From: Prochlorococcus sp. AG-412-P08
GTDB taxonomy: Bacteria; Cyanobacteriota; Cyanobacteriia; PCC-6307; Cyanobiaceae
Assembly: GCA_003214695.1 (NCBI GenBank)
Contig: QCLI01000010.1
Coordinates: 1-41,832 of the forward strand
Direction: 5' to 3'
DNA length: 41,832 nucleotides
How positions within the stretch are numbered: position 1 is the stretch's first letter; the number at the start of each line of letters is the position of its first letter. The notes under the pieces are model-generated. The model was not told where the DNA came from, did not search any database, and was given only the letters and a program-made list of their open reading frames with translations. Of this stretch, positions 18,814-28,740 are shown in pieces. Position numbers and translations under genes: made by a program.

Positions 18814-19416
18814 ATGTCTCTTATTTCCTATTCTAGACACTCGTCCTGCAGTTCATGTACAGAAAGTTCAGTTGTTGTTTCTAGGGGTAACCCGTCAGCT
18901 TCATTAATGCTAATTGGGGAAGCTCCTGGAGCAACTGAGGAGAAATTCTTAAAACCCTTTGTTGGCAAATCTGGAAAAGTTTTAAATACACTTTTAGAAG
19001 CGGCTGGTATTGATTACGAGAAGGACGTTTATATCTGTAATTTAATAAAATCTAGACCTCCAAATAACCGTCCTCCAACTAAGCAAGAGATTACTTTGCA
19101 TTTACCATGGTTATATCAACAAATTAAAATTATTGACCCATTGATCATTGTTTTGATTGGCTCCACTTCATTACGCGCAATACTTGGTCTCAAGTCTAAA
19201 ATTACTGAATTACGAGGGACATGGCACAATTGGAATGGTATTTATTTGATGCCAATCTTCCACCCTGCTTATCTTCTGAGGAATCCTTCTAGATCTGTTG
19301 GAAAACCTTATGAGTTAACCTGTATTGATCTAATAGAGGTTAAGAAAAAGCTTACGGAACTAAATTCATATGCAAAGAACTCCAACCCTTTTATTAAAGC
19401 GAATACAATCTCATGA
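18814..19416 (+). CDS. Family 4 uracil-DNA glycosylase
   Basis: The 200-aa protein carries the UDG superfamily motifs [20 protein letters not shown] (about 35-54) and HPAYLLRNP, with VSRGNP upstream. It removes uracil from DNA as the first step of base excision repair. Family 4 enzymes use four Cys to bind a [4Fe-4S] cluster. Here the first pair is present (Cys12, Cys15), but the second pair is changed: the usual KCRPP is KSRPP (Ser80), and the following ligand position falls in HLPWL without Cys. The gene overlaps ispG by 4 nt (ATGA). Confidence 0.87.
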   Translation: MSLISYSRHSSCSSCTESSVVVSRGNPSASLMLIGEAPGATEEKFLKPFVGKSGKVLNTLLEAAGIDYEKDVYICNLIKSRPPNNRPPTKQEITLHLPWLYQQIKIIDPLIIVLIGSTSLRAILGLKSKITELRGTWHNWNGIYLMPIFHPAYLLRNPSRSVGKPYELTCIDLIEVKKKLTELNSYAKNSNPFIKANTIS

Positions 19417-20657
19417 CAACTGATACCGATAACAAATTAAGCGAACAGCTTTTCTCTCGACGTTATAGTACTCAAATCGAACGGAGAAGAACTTGTTCGG
19501 TGAAAGTTGGCAATATCTATATTGGCAGCGATCATCCAGTGAGTGTTCAGTCAATGATTAATGAAGACACCTTGGATATAGAGGCTTCTACAGCTGCTAT
19601 TAGAAGATTGCATGAAGTTGGGTGTGAAATTGTCAGATTGACTGTACCTTCTCTTTCTCATGCAAAAGCTGTTGGAGAAATAAAAAAGGCCTTGGAAGCC
19701 TCGTATATGCCAGTTCCCTTAGTTGCAGATGTTCATCACAATGGAATGAAAATTGCGATGGAGGTAGCAAAACATGTCGATAAGGTTAGGATAAATCCAG
19801 GTTTGTTTGTCTTTTCTCAATCTGACTCAAATAGGACTGAATTTTCAAAAGAAGAAATATCATCTATTCAAAATAAGATAATTCAAAACTTTGAACCAAT
19901 TGTTAATTCCTTAAAAGAACAAAATAAAGCATTGCGAATAGGAGTTAATCATGGATCCTTGGCAGAGAGAATGTTATTTCAATATGGAGATACGCCGGAG
20001 GGTATGGTTGAATCTGCGATGGAATTTATTCGCATTTGTGACTCTTTAGATTTTCATAATATTGTAGTTTCAATGAAGGCCTCAAGACCTCCTGTCATGC
20101 TAGCGGCTTATAGGCTTATGGCAGATACTATGGACAGAGAAGGTTATCATTATCCACTTCATTTAGGAGTCACCGAAGCAGGTGATGGAGACTATGGTCG
20201 AATTAAAAGTACTGTAGGAATAGGAACACTTTTATCAGAAGGAATAGGAGATACTATTAGAGTTTCTCTTACCGAAGCTCCAGAGAAGGAAATTCCAGTT
20301 GCATATTCAATATTACAAACAGTCGGCCTAAGGAAAACCATGGTCGAATATATCAGTTGTCCTAGTTGTGGTAGAACACTTTTTAATCTTGAGGAAGTCG
20401 TAGCAAAAGTTAGAGAGGCTACATCTCATTTGACTGGTTTAGATATAGCAGTTATGGGTTGTATTGTTAATGGCCCAGGTGAAATGGCAGACGCGGATTA
20501 TGGATATGTAGGAAAAGGTAAGGGAACGATTGCTCTTTATAGAAGAAGAGATGAGATACGGAAGGTTCCAGAAGATCAAGGAGTTCAAGCCCTCGTAGAT
20601 TTAATTAAACAGGATGGTAAATGGATTGAACCGGAAACAAAGTTAAATAATATTTAA
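19413..20657 (+). CDS. ispG: 4-hydroxy-3-methylbut-2-enyl diphosphate synthase
   Basis: IspG (GcpE) converts MEcPP to HMBPP in the MEP pathway and uses a [4Fe-4S] cluster. It supplies isoprenoids for chlorophyll, carotenoids and quinones. The 414-aa protein has the N-terminal TIM-barrel start ([19 protein letters not shown]), RINPG near the middle, [20 protein letters not shown], and the cluster domain with CPSCGRT and [19 protein letters not shown]. The longer linker form is typical of cyanobacteria and plants. The ATG overlaps the glycosylase stop. Confidence 0.97.
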   Translation: MTTDTDNKLSEQLFSRRYSTQIERRRTCSVKVGNIYIGSDHPVSVQSMINEDTLDIEASTAAIRRLHEVGCEIVRLTVPSLSHAKAVGEIKKALEASYMPVPLVADVHHNGMKIAMEVAKHVDKVRINPGLFVFSQSDSNRTEFSKEEISSIQNKIIQNFEPIVNSLKEQNKALRIGVNHGSLAERMLFQYGDTPEGMVESAMEFIRICDSLDFHNIVVSMKASRPPVMLAAYRLMADTMDREGYHYPLHLGVTEAGDGDYGRIKSTVGIGTLLSEGIGDTIRVSLTEAPEKEIPVAYSILQTVGLRKTMVEYISCPSCGRTLFNLEEVVAKVREATSHLTGLDIAVMGCIVNGPGEMADADYGYVGKGKGTIALYRRRDEIRKVPEDQGVQALVDLIKQDGKWIEPETKLNNI

Positions 20658-20668
20658 ATAGAACAATA

Positions 20669-22024
20669 GTGGCAATAATAAAGTACCTTGCTAATAGAAA
20701 AATCACACCCTTATTGTTGAAACATTTAAATTACTGGCTGTTATTAACCTTCTTTTTATTATTTCCTGGCTATGCTTCCTTCAAAGCCAATACACTCTTA
20801 ATAGAGAATAGTCAGAAGGAAGTAATTGATCAGGTATGGCAGATAATTTATAGAGATTATATGGATGTATCGAATGTTTATTCCCGTAAGAATTGGATGA
20901 AATTAAGAAGTAAATTATTATCATCTAATTATGTAGATTCTACAGATTCATATGAAGCTATTAGAGCAATGCTTCTGACATTAGAAGATCCTTATACCAG
21001 ATTCCTTGATCCTAAGGAGTTTAAAGAAATGCGTATAGATACTTCAGGTGAACTTACAGGAATAGGTATTCAAATATCTATTGATGAATTAACTAAAAAT
21101 ATTATAGTTGTAGCCCCTATTGAAGGTACCCCCGCTTTTGAAGCTGGTATTCAATCAAAGGACATTATTTCCTCAATAAATGGTACTCAAACAAAAGGTA
21201 TGAGCGTAGAGAATGTTGTGAAATTAATCCGAGGTAAAAAAGGTACTTCTGTTACTATTGGAATCTCCAGAAATAAAAAATATATTGAGTTTCCTTTAAT
21301 TAGAGACCGCATTTCTATCCGCACTGTAGTTAGCAAATTAAATATAACTGATACTGATCATAAGTTAGGTTATATAAGAATTAAGCAATTTAGTGCTAAT
21401 GCGGCTAGAGAAATGAGATCTTCAATTTTATCATTGGAGAAACAAGAAATAGAAGCATATATTATAGATTTAAGGGGTAATCCAGGTGGCCTGCTAGAAG
21501 CAAGTATTGATATTGCAAGACAACTTCTTGATAGAGGTGTAATTGTAAGTACTCTAACAAAAGATGGCGTAACTGATGTTAGGAGAGCTACTGGTAATGC
21601 TTTAACCTCTAAGCCTTTAGCTTTACTAGTAAATGGGGGATCTGCAAGTGCTAGTGAAATATTGTCTGGGGCAATTCAAGATAATAGTAGAGGCATCCTT
21701 GTCGGTCAAAAAACATTTGGAAAAGGGTTAGTCCAATCTGTAAGAACCTTGGTTGATGGTTCTGGTCTTACAGTGACTGTTGCTAAATATTTGACGCCTA
21801 ATGGAACTGATATTAATAAAAATGGAATAACCCCAGACTTTAAGGCATTTAATAATAGTAAAAAAAATAGCAAATTATTAGTATCTGACCTAGGAACATC
21901 AAAAGATAACCAGTATGTTGTTGCTGAAAATGCTCTTGTAAAAATGCTATCCCAGAAATATTTAAAGCGAACATTTATTCCAAAGAGTTCTAATCTACAG
22001 AATGCATTAAATATGACAAATTAA
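20669..22024 (+). CDS. ctpA: Carboxyl-terminal processing protease (S41, CtpA family)
   Basis: The 451-aa protein has an N-terminal membrane/signal segment (about 22-38), a PDZ domain (about 125-205) and the S41 catalytic domain. The Ser/Lys dyad is Ser327 in GGSASASEI and Lys352 in KTFGKGLV. In cyanobacteria CtpA trims the C-terminus of the D1 protein of photosystem II, and paralogs have other periplasmic or lumenal targets. Which paralog this is cannot be fixed here. The start is GTG 20669, 11 nt after the ispG stop. Confidence 0.9.
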   Translation: MAIIKYLANRKITPLLLKHLNYWLLLTFFLLFPGYASFKANTLLIENSQKEVIDQVWQIIYRDYMDVSNVYSRKNWMKLRSKLLSSNYVDSTDSYEAIRAMLLTLEDPYTRFLDPKEFKEMRIDTSGELTGIGIQISIDELTKNIIVVAPIEGTPAFEAGIQSKDIISSINGTQTKGMSVENVVKLIRGKKGTSVTIGISRNKKYIEFPLIRDRISIRTVVSKLNITDTDHKLGYIRIKQFSANAAREMRSSILSLEKQEIEAYIIDLRGNPGGLLEASIDIARQLLDRGVIVSTLTKDGVTDVRRATGNALTSKPLALLVNGGSASASEILSGAIQDNSRGILVGQKTFGKGLVQSVRTLVDGSGLTVTVAKYLTPNGTDINKNGITPDFKAFNNSKKNSKLLVSDLGTSKDNQYVVAENALVKMLSQKYLKRTFIPKSSNLQNALNMTN

Positions 22025-22069
22025 GATTAAATAGCTACCTAAAAATCTTTCGGGATGTTTTATTAAGTA

Positions 22070-22966
22070 TTAATTACTCAAAGAAAGCATTTTCTTAATA
22101 GGCGCAAGTGCTTTAAGTCTTATAGTCTCCTCAAGTTCAATCTCTGGGCCAAGAGAAATAAGACAGTTTAATACCTTTTCAGCTGTGTTTAACCTCATAT
22201 AGGGGCAAATATTACAATTACATCCATCTTCACCAGGGACTGTAATAAACTTTTTCATAGGGTTATTTTGCTCCATTTGGTGAATTATTCCTGGTTCAGT
22301 TAGCACAATAAATTCGGTTGATGATGAGGACTTGGAGTAACTTAATAGCTTGCTTGTTGAACCTATAAAATCAGCATATTGCAGTAGTACTTCAGTACAT
22401 TCTGGGTGAGCTATAACATCTGCTTTTGGATGTTTTATTTTTAATTTTAGTATTTCTTCCTCATTAAAAGTTTCATGTACCATGCATGAACCTGGCCATA
22501 AGGTCATCTTCCTACCTGTTTGTTGTTCTACCCATCTTCCAAGGTTTTTATCTGGTGCAAATAATATTGGAATATCCTTAGGGATTTTCCTAACTAGATC
22601 AACAGCATTACTACTCGTACAAATTAGATCGCTTTGAGCTTTTATTGCCGCAGAGCAATTGATATAACTTATAACAAAATGATCAGGATGCTCGCTACAG
22701 AATTCTCTAAACTCATCCTCAGGACATTCATTGGCTAAGGAACATCCAGCGTCTATATCCGGAATTATTACTTTTTTATCTGGTGAAATAATTTTTGCAG
22801 TTTCTGCCATGAAGTGAACACCACAAAATACAATGACATCTGCATTTGTCTTGGCGGCCTTCCTGGATAGCTCTAATGAATCTCCAATGAAGTGGGCAAT
22901 ATCCTGAATAAATTCATCTTGATAATAATGAGCGAGTATTACGGCATTACGTTTTTTTGAAAGCAA
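22070..22966 (-). CDS. nadA: Quinolinate synthase A; true 5' end lies further upstream
   Basis: NadA condenses iminoaspartate with dihydroxyacetone phosphate to quinolinate for NAD synthesis, using a [4Fe-4S] cluster. Motifs are AVILAHYYQ, GDSLELSRKAA, FCGVHFMAETAKI, AHPEC (Cys190) and the C-terminal CNCNIC (249-254). TTG 22966, with AAGGAG about 9 nt upstream, is the first canonical start. It leaves almost no N-terminal helix before NAVILAHYY, where family members have about 15-35 more residues. The frame stays open upstream, reading ...TVLPAPINQAAIKEQ, up to TAG at 23083-23081, with no ATG/GTG/TTG; CTG 23044 would give 324 aa. In-frame ATG 23086 is followed at once by TAG. Confidence 0.88.
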   Translation of the reverse strand: MLSKKRNAVILAHYYQDEFIQDIAHFIGDSLELSRKAAKTNADVIVFCGVHFMAETAKIISPDKKVIIPDIDAGCSLANECPEDEFREFCSEHPDHFVISYINCSAAIKAQSDLICTSSNAVDLVRKIPKDIPILFAPDKNLGRWVEQQTGRKMTLWPGSCMVHETFNEEEILKLKIKHPKADVIAHPECTEVLLQYADFIGSTSKLLSYSKSSSSTEFIVLTEPGIIHQMEQNNPMKKFITVPGEDGCNCNICPYMRLNTAEKVLNCLISLGPEIELEETIRLKALAPIKKMLSLSN

Positions 22967-23093
22967 ATTGATCTGCTCCTTTATTGCTGCCTGGTTGATA
23001 GGAGCCGGTAAAACCGTCTGATGGCTAGATACAGCGGTATACAGTTTTATTAGTGCGATTTGAGGCAGTATAGAGCTTAACTACATTATTTTT

Positions 23094-23954
23094 CTGTCTA
23101 AAATTTGTATCGCTATTGCTGGAGATCTCCATGGTTTGTGGTCACAAGCTGATCACAAGCTTTTAGATGCTTTGACTCCCGATGCAGTTCTATTTGTTGG
23201 AGATCTGGGAAATGGAGAAATTCGCTTTATTAAAGAAATCAAAGAAATTAAAATTCCTACAGCTGTCGTCCTTGGAAATCACGACAGGGGCAATGATTTT
23301 TCTGGGTATCAATTGAAGTCCCAGATAGATTTACTGGGCGAGAAAGACTGTTCTTGGTCTAGGAAGATCTGGAGCTCACCACCACTTGTCATTATTGGGG
23401 CAAGACCCTGTAGTGCTGGTGGAGGTTATTACCTATCTCCACAAGTGCGAGCTGTTTTTGGCCCCGTGAGTCTTTCGGAGTCTATAGAACGTATAGTCGA
23501 TTCCTCTTTGGATACTCCCGAGGATCTACCACTAATAATTCTTGCTCATTCTGGCCCTACTGGACTCGGGTCGTATGCACACAGTCTCTGTGGGAGGGAT
23601 TGGAAGCAGCCAGAAATAGATTGGGGTGATAAGGACCTTGAATTAGCTATTGATAAGATTAAAGAAGCCAGATCTGTAGACCTAGTGGTATTTGGTCACA
23701 TGCATCATCATCTTAAAAGAGGAAAAGGCGTTAGAAACACATTCATAATGGATGAAAAAAGATCCATAGCTTATTTGAACGCAGCCTCAGTTCCAAGAAA
23801 AGGTGTTGATGTAAATGAGAAGTTTATTAGTCATTTTTCATGGGTTGAATTTAATGATGGAATGCTAACTCACGTTTCTCATCGATGGTTTTTCCCTGAT
23901 GCTTCAATTGCTTATCAGGAAGACTTATATAACCATTCAATGAGTAGACTATGA
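23094..23954 (+). CDS. TIGR04168-type metallophosphoesterase with non-ATG start
   Basis: A calcineurin-like phosphoesterase found in cyanobacteria and plants. The metal-binding motifs are AGDLHG, FVGDLGNGE, LGNHDRG and FGHMHHHL. The first ATG/GTG/TTG-type codon in frame is TTG 23136, but that start would remove the essential AGDLHG motif (GDxH metal ligands). The frame is open upstream to TGA 23061-23063, and the most plausible start is CTG 23094, giving LSKICIAIAGDLHG and 286 aa; ATT 23085 or 23088 are alternatives. It is divergent from nadA, whose 5' end overlaps the same segment and has the same problem. Substrate is unknown. Confidence 0.85.
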   Translation: MSKICIAIAGDLHGLWSQADHKLLDALTPDAVLFVGDLGNGEIRFIKEIKEIKIPTAVVLGNHDRGNDFSGYQLKSQIDLLGEKDCSWSRKIWSSPPLVIIGARPCSAGGGYYLSPQVRAVFGPVSLSESIERIVDSSLDTPEDLPLIILAHSGPTGLGSYAHSLCGRDWKQPEIDWGDKDLELAIDKIKEARSVDLVVFGHMHHHLKRGKGVRNTFIMDEKRSIAYLNAASVPRKGVDVNEKFISHFSWVEFNDGMLTHVSHRWFFPDASIAYQEDLYNHSMSRL

Positions 23955-24068
23955 ATTTTAGCAGGAAGATTATCTATCCGTTAATGTTATTATAATGATC
24001 AAAGTATTAAACTATCTAAAAAATATGACAATATCTAAATTCTTTGTCGTTCTAATTATTAGATAAAA

Positions 24069-24851
24069 TTATTTATTATTAGTTCTTGGACTAAGAGTAA
24101 AGGCGATCATTGAGCAACCAACAAAGGAAATTATGTTTCTTGCTAATGGTAATATTTCACTGGTCCTTGTTATTACTGGCGCAATACCAAAAACCCCAAA
24201 TAACATTACCCATAGAGGAGACATAAGTAATAGCCACTTCCATTCAATAAAAATCTTATTACTTCGTGGAACGGCAGATAAGCCAGCGATGAGTCCCCCT
24301 AAAATTGAAGTGGTAAGGGTCCAAATCCATTGTTCCCTTGGTAATCCAGGAACAAATTCACATCCTCCCTTATCTAAGCAGGTTGTTACTGAGTCAATAG
24401 AATCTAATATTGCACCATCCTCCCCATGATCCCTTACGTAAAATTGATTGCCGTATCTTGATTGAAGTTCTACCCAGAAAATTCGTGGCATAAGGGCAAA
24501 ATAAGCTTCTCCAACATTAAAATTCAATAGATTACCTCCCCTTGGATCTGCAATTAATACCAAGCTGCTTTCGTCTAGTTTCCAAAAGTCTTTAATTGCT
24601 TTGCCAGGAGTTTTTTCATATTGAGTAAGAATTTTTATTTTCCACCCAGTATTTTTTTCATACTCATTTAGCGACGTTTCTAACTTTGCTCTTTGCTCAT
24701 TATTTAGGGATTTCGCAAGATCAATTATTGGAGTTTGGTGATCTGGTAACAAATCAGAATTATCTGCAGCAAATGATGGCGTAGCTAAAACTAAGGTTAT
24801 CAAGATCATGATAATGACCCTAGAAAAAGAAGTTATTAAGCGTGTTCTCAT
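24069..24851 (-). CDS. TPM-domain thylakoid/membrane protein, Psb32-like
   Basis: The 260-aa protein has a signal peptide (hydrophobic segment about 10-24, likely cut after ATPSFA), then a TPM (TLP18.3/Psb32/MOLO-1) domain at about residues 35-160, and three C-terminal membrane segments. The TPM domain contains VLIADPRGGNLLNFNVGE and a C-x4-C pair (TTCLDKGGCEF). In cyanobacteria Psb32 protects photosystem II from photodamage and helps recovery. The assignment is by domain layout, so another TPM paralog is possible. It is divergent from the MidA-like gene. Confidence 0.83.
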   Translation of the reverse strand: MRTRLITSFSRVIIMILITLVLATPSFAADNSDLLPDHQTPIIDLAKSLNNEQRAKLETSLNEYEKNTGWKIKILTQYEKTPGKAIKDFWKLDESSLVLIADPRGGNLLNFNVGEAYFALMPRIFWVELQSRYGNQFYVRDHGEDGAILDSIDSVTTCLDKGGCEFVPGLPREQWIWTLTTSILGGLIAGLSAVPRSNKIFIEWKWLLLMSPLWVMLFGVFGIAPVITRTSEILPLARNIISFVGCSMIAFTLSPRTNNK

Positions 24852-24881
24852 TTACGATTTTTACTTAGCCTACTCTCTCAA

Positions 24882-26090
24882 ATGAATTACGTTCATGTGA
24901 AATGTCCTAATTGGTTGGCTGTCCTCATGCAAGAAGCAGGAGGAATAGTTCCTTTCTCACAATTTATGAACTGGGCTTTGAATGAAAATAAATATGGTGC
25001 GTATGCTTCAGGGAAATTAAAAATTGGGAAGAAAGGTGATTTCGTTACGTCCCCATCTCTAGGACCTGAATTTTGTGAATTATTAGCAAAGCAGATAGCA
25101 GAGTGGATTTTAGAGATCGAAAGAAATTCTATAAAGAATATTCAAATATCTATTGTTGACATTGGACCTGGTGAAGGAGACTTGGCCTTTCATTTAATAT
25201 CCGAGTTTATCCAAAGTTACCCTAATTTATTAAGCAAAATAGAATTTGTTTTAATAGAGATTAATGAGGGGATGATAGTTCGACAAAAGAAAAAATTAAA
25301 ATCAATAATCAATGCAAAGATAAGGTGGACTAATTTTAGCGAACTTTCTAATTGTCCAGTTACTGGGGTAATGATAGCTCATGAGATATTAGATGCTCTA
25401 CCTGTTGATAGGATTGTATGGTTTAATCAAAAAATCTATTTACAAGCAGTTAAATTAATTAACGAACCAGGTGGGAATTATCTTGAATTTACTAATATCC
25501 CATTAGATAATTCTAGCAAAGATTATTTATATTTAATAAACCACAATTTAGGATTAACAATACCTCCAAATAACGCCCCTAATGGTTGGACATCTGAGAT
25601 CCATACTTCTCTTGAATCATGGTTTAAATCAGCTTCGTCAAGTTTAGTAAATGGACCCTTATTAGTCATTGATTATGCATTAAATGCTTCTCGTTTCTAT
25701 CAACCTTCAAGGCATAACGGTACGATTATCTCTTACCGTAATCAAAGACCATACCTCGATGTCTTATCAGAACCAGGTTTCTCTGATATTACAGCTCATT
25801 TATGTATAGAGACTCTCAATATGTTTGCTGAAAATAGTAATTTCAGATTTGTCGGTGAACGGAGTCAAGGCCTATCATTGTTATCATTAGGATTGTCGGA
25901 TAAGTTAAGCTCCATCAAATCTTCAATTTCTAATAATTTAGAAATGGCTCTTAACACTCGAGAAAACCTATTGCGACTTGTAGACCCGATGTGTTTAGGA
26001 GAGTTTAGATGGTTAATTTATGAAAAGATATCTAATAATTCACTCTCAAATATGTCATTACCACTCTTTTTATTAGACCCTAAAGATTAA
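24882..26090 (+). CDS. Class I SAM-dependent methyltransferase, MidA/NDUFAF7 (DUF185) family
   Basis: The 402-aa protein shows the DUF185 layout: an N-terminal [39 protein letters not shown], the SAM motif [14 protein letters not shown] (about 90-103), and [16 protein letters not shown]. Family members such as mitochondrial NDUFAF7 methylate a complex I subunit. A role for NDH-1 assembly is possible but unproven here. Its stop overlaps the convergent aroB stop by 4 nt. Confidence 0.9.
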   Translation: MNYVHVKCPNWLAVLMQEAGGIVPFSQFMNWALNENKYGAYASGKLKIGKKGDFVTSPSLGPEFCELLAKQIAEWILEIERNSIKNIQISIVDIGPGEGDLAFHLISEFIQSYPNLLSKIEFVLIEINEGMIVRQKKKLKSIINAKIRWTNFSELSNCPVTGVMIAHEILDALPVDRIVWFNQKIYLQAVKLINEPGGNYLEFTNIPLDNSSKDYLYLINHNLGLTIPPNNAPNGWTSEIHTSLESWFKSASSSLVNGPLLVIDYALNASRFYQPSRHNGTIISYRNQRPYLDVLSEPGFSDITAHLCIETLNMFAENSNFRFVGERSQGLSLLSLGLSDKLSSIKSSISNNLEMALNTRENLLRLVDPMCLGEFRWLIYEKISNNSLSNMSLPLFLLDPKD

Positions 26091-27199
26091 CTCTTATCAA
26101 GGATATTTAATAAATTTTTTATCTCTTCAATATTAATGTCACTGGAAATAGTGACCTTACCGATTGCAGATGGGAGAACAAATCTTAATTTACCTGATCT
26201 AACTTTCTTATCACCTTGTAGCGATCTGATTACAGAATTATGATCTAATGTAGGCCACTTAACTGGTAGACCAGCTTTTCGTAGAAGGTTTGTTTGTCTT
26301 AATGCTTCGCTACTTGACCACAAACCTTTTTCTACAGACAATTGTCCAATTGCAACCATCCCAATTGATACGGCTTCACCATGAAGCCAGTGTGCGTAAC
26401 CAGTTAGATTTTCGACTACATGACCAAAGGTGTGGCCGTAATTGAGAACAGCTCGTATACCAGCTTCTTTTTCATCTCTTTCAACAATATCTGCCTTTGC
26501 CCTGACTGAGTTGTTTATTATTTCAAGAATCATTCTCTCTCCTAATGATTCAAAACTATTCAAGTAATTTGTTCTTTCTAGACTTTTGAATAGTTGGGAA
26601 TCACCTATTACTCCATATTTAATAACTTCTGCCATCCCTGCACAAAATTCCCTTTGTGGAAGTGTTTTAAGTGTATTTATGTCTATTAATACTAGTTTCG
26701 GCTGATGAAATGCTCCTATAAGGTTTTTTCCATTTGGATGGTTAACTCCAGTTTTCCCACCAACAGAAGCATCCACCATAGCAAGAAGTGTTGTGGGAAC
26801 TTGCACAAAGGAAATACCTCGAAGCCAAGTTGCTGCTGCAAATCCAGCCATATCACCTATTACTCCTCCACCAAGAGCAACTATTAGCGAATTCCTCTCA
26901 AGTTGATGTTCATAAGCTGCATTGTGAATGAGAGAAATTGTCTGAATAGTCTTATGCTTCTCGCCAGCATTGAGAATTAACTGCTTTGTTAGAAAACCTG
27001 CACTCTCAAGGCTTTTTAAAATTGAACCATAATAAGGAGTTGCGACGTCATTATTTGAGACTACTAGTATCCTCGTGGCAGGGCTTATACCGAGATTAAG
27101 AAGCTCGTCTCCTAAGGAATACAAAATATCTGAACCTACTCGGACTTCGTATGGGTTGGTTGCTAGGTTGACTTTGATCGTACAGTTTTCTTTTTTCAC
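26087..27199 (-). CDS. aroB: 3-dehydroquinate synthase
   Basis: AroB catalyses the second step of the shikimate pathway (DAHP to 3-dehydroquinate) using NAD+ and a divalent metal. The 370-aa protein has the NAD-binding [19 protein letters not shown] (from residue 110), [21 protein letters not shown], and metal ligands in AEVIKYG (Glu) and the two His clusters GHTFGHVVE and WLHGEAV. Length and all core motifs are intact. It starts at ATG 27199. Confidence 0.97.
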   Translation of the reverse strand: MKKENCTIKVNLATNPYEVRVGSDILYSLGDELLNLGISPATRILVVSNNDVATPYYGSILKSLESAGFLTKQLILNAGEKHKTIQTISLIHNAAYEHQLERNSLIVALGGGVIGDMAGFAAATWLRGISFVQVPTTLLAMVDASVGGKTGVNHPNGKNLIGAFHQPKLVLIDINTLKTLPQREFCAGMAEVIKYGVIGDSQLFKSLERTNYLNSFESLGERMILEIINNSVRAKADIVERDEKEAGIRAVLNYGHTFGHVVENLTGYAHWLHGEAVSIGMVAIGQLSVEKGLWSSSEALRQTNLLRKAGLPVKWPTLDHNSVIRSLQGDKKVRSGKLRFVLPSAIGKVTISSDINIEEIKNLLNILDKS

Positions 27200-27280
27200 A
27201 ATATAAATAATGTATTTTGAGAAAACAAAGTGATTTTCTCATAATGTTCTATTTAACCTCATTAAGGTGGAGAATTAACA

Positions 27281-28450
27281 TTGAAAATTGAAGCTAATCA
27301 GAATTGTTCAATAGGGGTTGTTGGTGGTGGCCAATTAGCTCAGATGTTGGCTAAAGCTGGAAAAGATTTAGGTGTTCAAGTTGTTGTTCAGACAGGTTCA
27401 GAATTTGATCCAGCTATTTCTAGTGCTGCTGATGTGATCTATGCAGATACTGAAGATCTTGATGGAACTAAGCAATTAGCTCAGAAATGTAGGAGCGTAA
27501 CTTTTGAAAATGAGTGGGTTGATATTGAAAGCCTTTCAATTCTAGAGGATTCTGGTGTTGTATTTGTACCAAGTCTTTCAGCAATATCACCTCTGGTTAA
27601 TAAGCTATCGCAGAGGAAATTACTTAATAAGCTTAATGTTCCTGGACCAGAATGGATAACACTTTCATCTTTGAGCATTACAGAATTGATGCTTAAAGAT
27701 GGTTGGAAATTCCCACTTATGGCAAAGTCTTCCCTTGGTGGTTATGACGGAAAGGGAACTAAAGTTATTAGAGATTACAGTGAATTAAAGGATCTCTTAC
27801 GATCTGTTAACCCTAAGAATTGGTTTCTTGAAAAATGGGTTGACTATAACCTCGAATTATCTTTAGTTGTATCAAGAGATTTAAATGGTGAAGTCAGAAC
27901 CTTCCCTCTAACAGAAACCTATCAAGTTAATCAAATATGTGATTGGGTTTTAGCCCCTGCGGATATTAATCATCCAGTTGAGGCCATGGCTCAGAACATA
28001 GCCTTATCTATTGTAAGAGAATTAGATTACAAAGGTGTTCTAGCAATTGAATTCTTCTATGGAGAAGATGGTTTACTTGTTAATGAGATTGCTCCAAGAA
28101 CACATAATTCTGCGCATTTAACTATCGAAGCTTGCAAGGCAAGCCAGTTTGAGCATCAAATTGCAATTGCCTCTGGGTTACCTGTTAAGTCAACTGAACT
28201 AATAACCTCAGGTGCAATGATGGTTAACTTACTTGGTTTAAATGATGAAGCTGACTCTTTAGATTACCGTTTAAACCAACTGAAAAAAATACCGCGCTTA
28301 ACTATTCATTGGTACAACAAGAACAAGAACACTCCAGGCAGAAAATTAGGTCACGTGACTCTACTTTTAGAATCGTCAGACAAACATCTCAGAAGAAAGG
28401 AAGCTTTAGGTGCACTCAGCAAGATCCGCTCAATCTGGCCCATTGAGTAA
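27281..28450 (+). CDS. purK: 5-(carboxyamino)imidazole ribonucleotide synthase
   Basis: PurK makes N5-CAIR from AIR, bicarbonate and ATP in purine synthesis. It is a 389-aa ATP-grasp enzyme with the N-terminal GVVGGGQLAQMLAKAGKDLG, the ATP-grasp loop KSSLGGYDGKGT, and the metal/nucleotide motif FYGEDGLLVNEIAPRTHNSAH. The start is TTG 27281 with a good SD (ggtggag) about 8 nt upstream. Directly downstream on the same strand lies 6S RNA, an arrangement known in cyanobacteria, so the RNA may derive partly from a purK read-through transcript. Confidence 0.96.
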   Translation: MKIEANQNCSIGVVGGGQLAQMLAKAGKDLGVQVVVQTGSEFDPAISSAADVIYADTEDLDGTKQLAQKCRSVTFENEWVDIESLSILEDSGVVFVPSLSAISPLVNKLSQRKLLNKLNVPGPEWITLSSLSITELMLKDGWKFPLMAKSSLGGYDGKGTKVIRDYSELKDLLRSVNPKNWFLEKWVDYNLELSLVVSRDLNGEVRTFPLTETYQVNQICDWVLAPADINHPVEAMAQNIALSIVRELDYKGVLAIEFFYGEDGLLVNEIAPRTHNSAHLTIEACKASQFEHQIAIASGLPVKSTELITSGAMMVNLLGLNDEADSLDYRLNQLKKIPRLTIHWYNKNKNTPGRKLGHVTLLLESSDKHLRRKEALGALSKIRSIWPIE

Positions 28451-28465
28451 TTCCATTGTATAAAC

Positions 28466-28652
28466 TATAAATGAACTGCTTTGTTGGTGATGACCTCTAA
28501 GTGCTCTGATCTGACTCTCTTTCGACTTAAGGAGACTGTCGTAAAGGCGAAGTAAACCAGTCATGCAACTGGAAATGGACCCTAACTTTGTACTCCTTTT
28601 CTGGTTTTTCCAGGTCGAACGCTTCAGGCACACGGCAAAACGGTTCAATCTT
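28466..28652 (+). ncRNA. ssrS: 6S RNA (6Sa), regulator of RNA polymerase
   Basis: The placement just after purK is where cyanobacterial 6S RNA is known. The sequence folds as a long irregular rod. The closing helix pairs TTGTTGgTG (28481-28489) with CACGGCAA (28631-28638), and GTGCtCTGA (28501-28509) with TCAGGCAC (28624-28631), the two sharing one base at the junction. Further in, CGACTT and AAGGAG (28523-28534 region) pair with CTCCTT and AGGTCG (28593-28616 region). The apical hairpin CCAGT-catgca-ACTGG lies near 28557-28572, beside a bubble with TGGACCC. The rod with open central bubble mimics an open promoter. The ends are estimated to within about 10 nt. Confidence 0.85.
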
Positions 28653-28740
28653 TATGTTTAAACTGAATTTATACTTTCTAAACTGTTGTTTATAACATCT
28701 TTAATGAAAAAAGTACTTCCTAATACCAAATTACACCTAG

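Noticed and set aside
28430-28648. 72-aa minus-strand frame opposite the purK end and 6S RNA
   Set aside because: It lies antisense to the 6S RNA and purK 3' end. Its openness follows from the RNA sequence and it has no family features.
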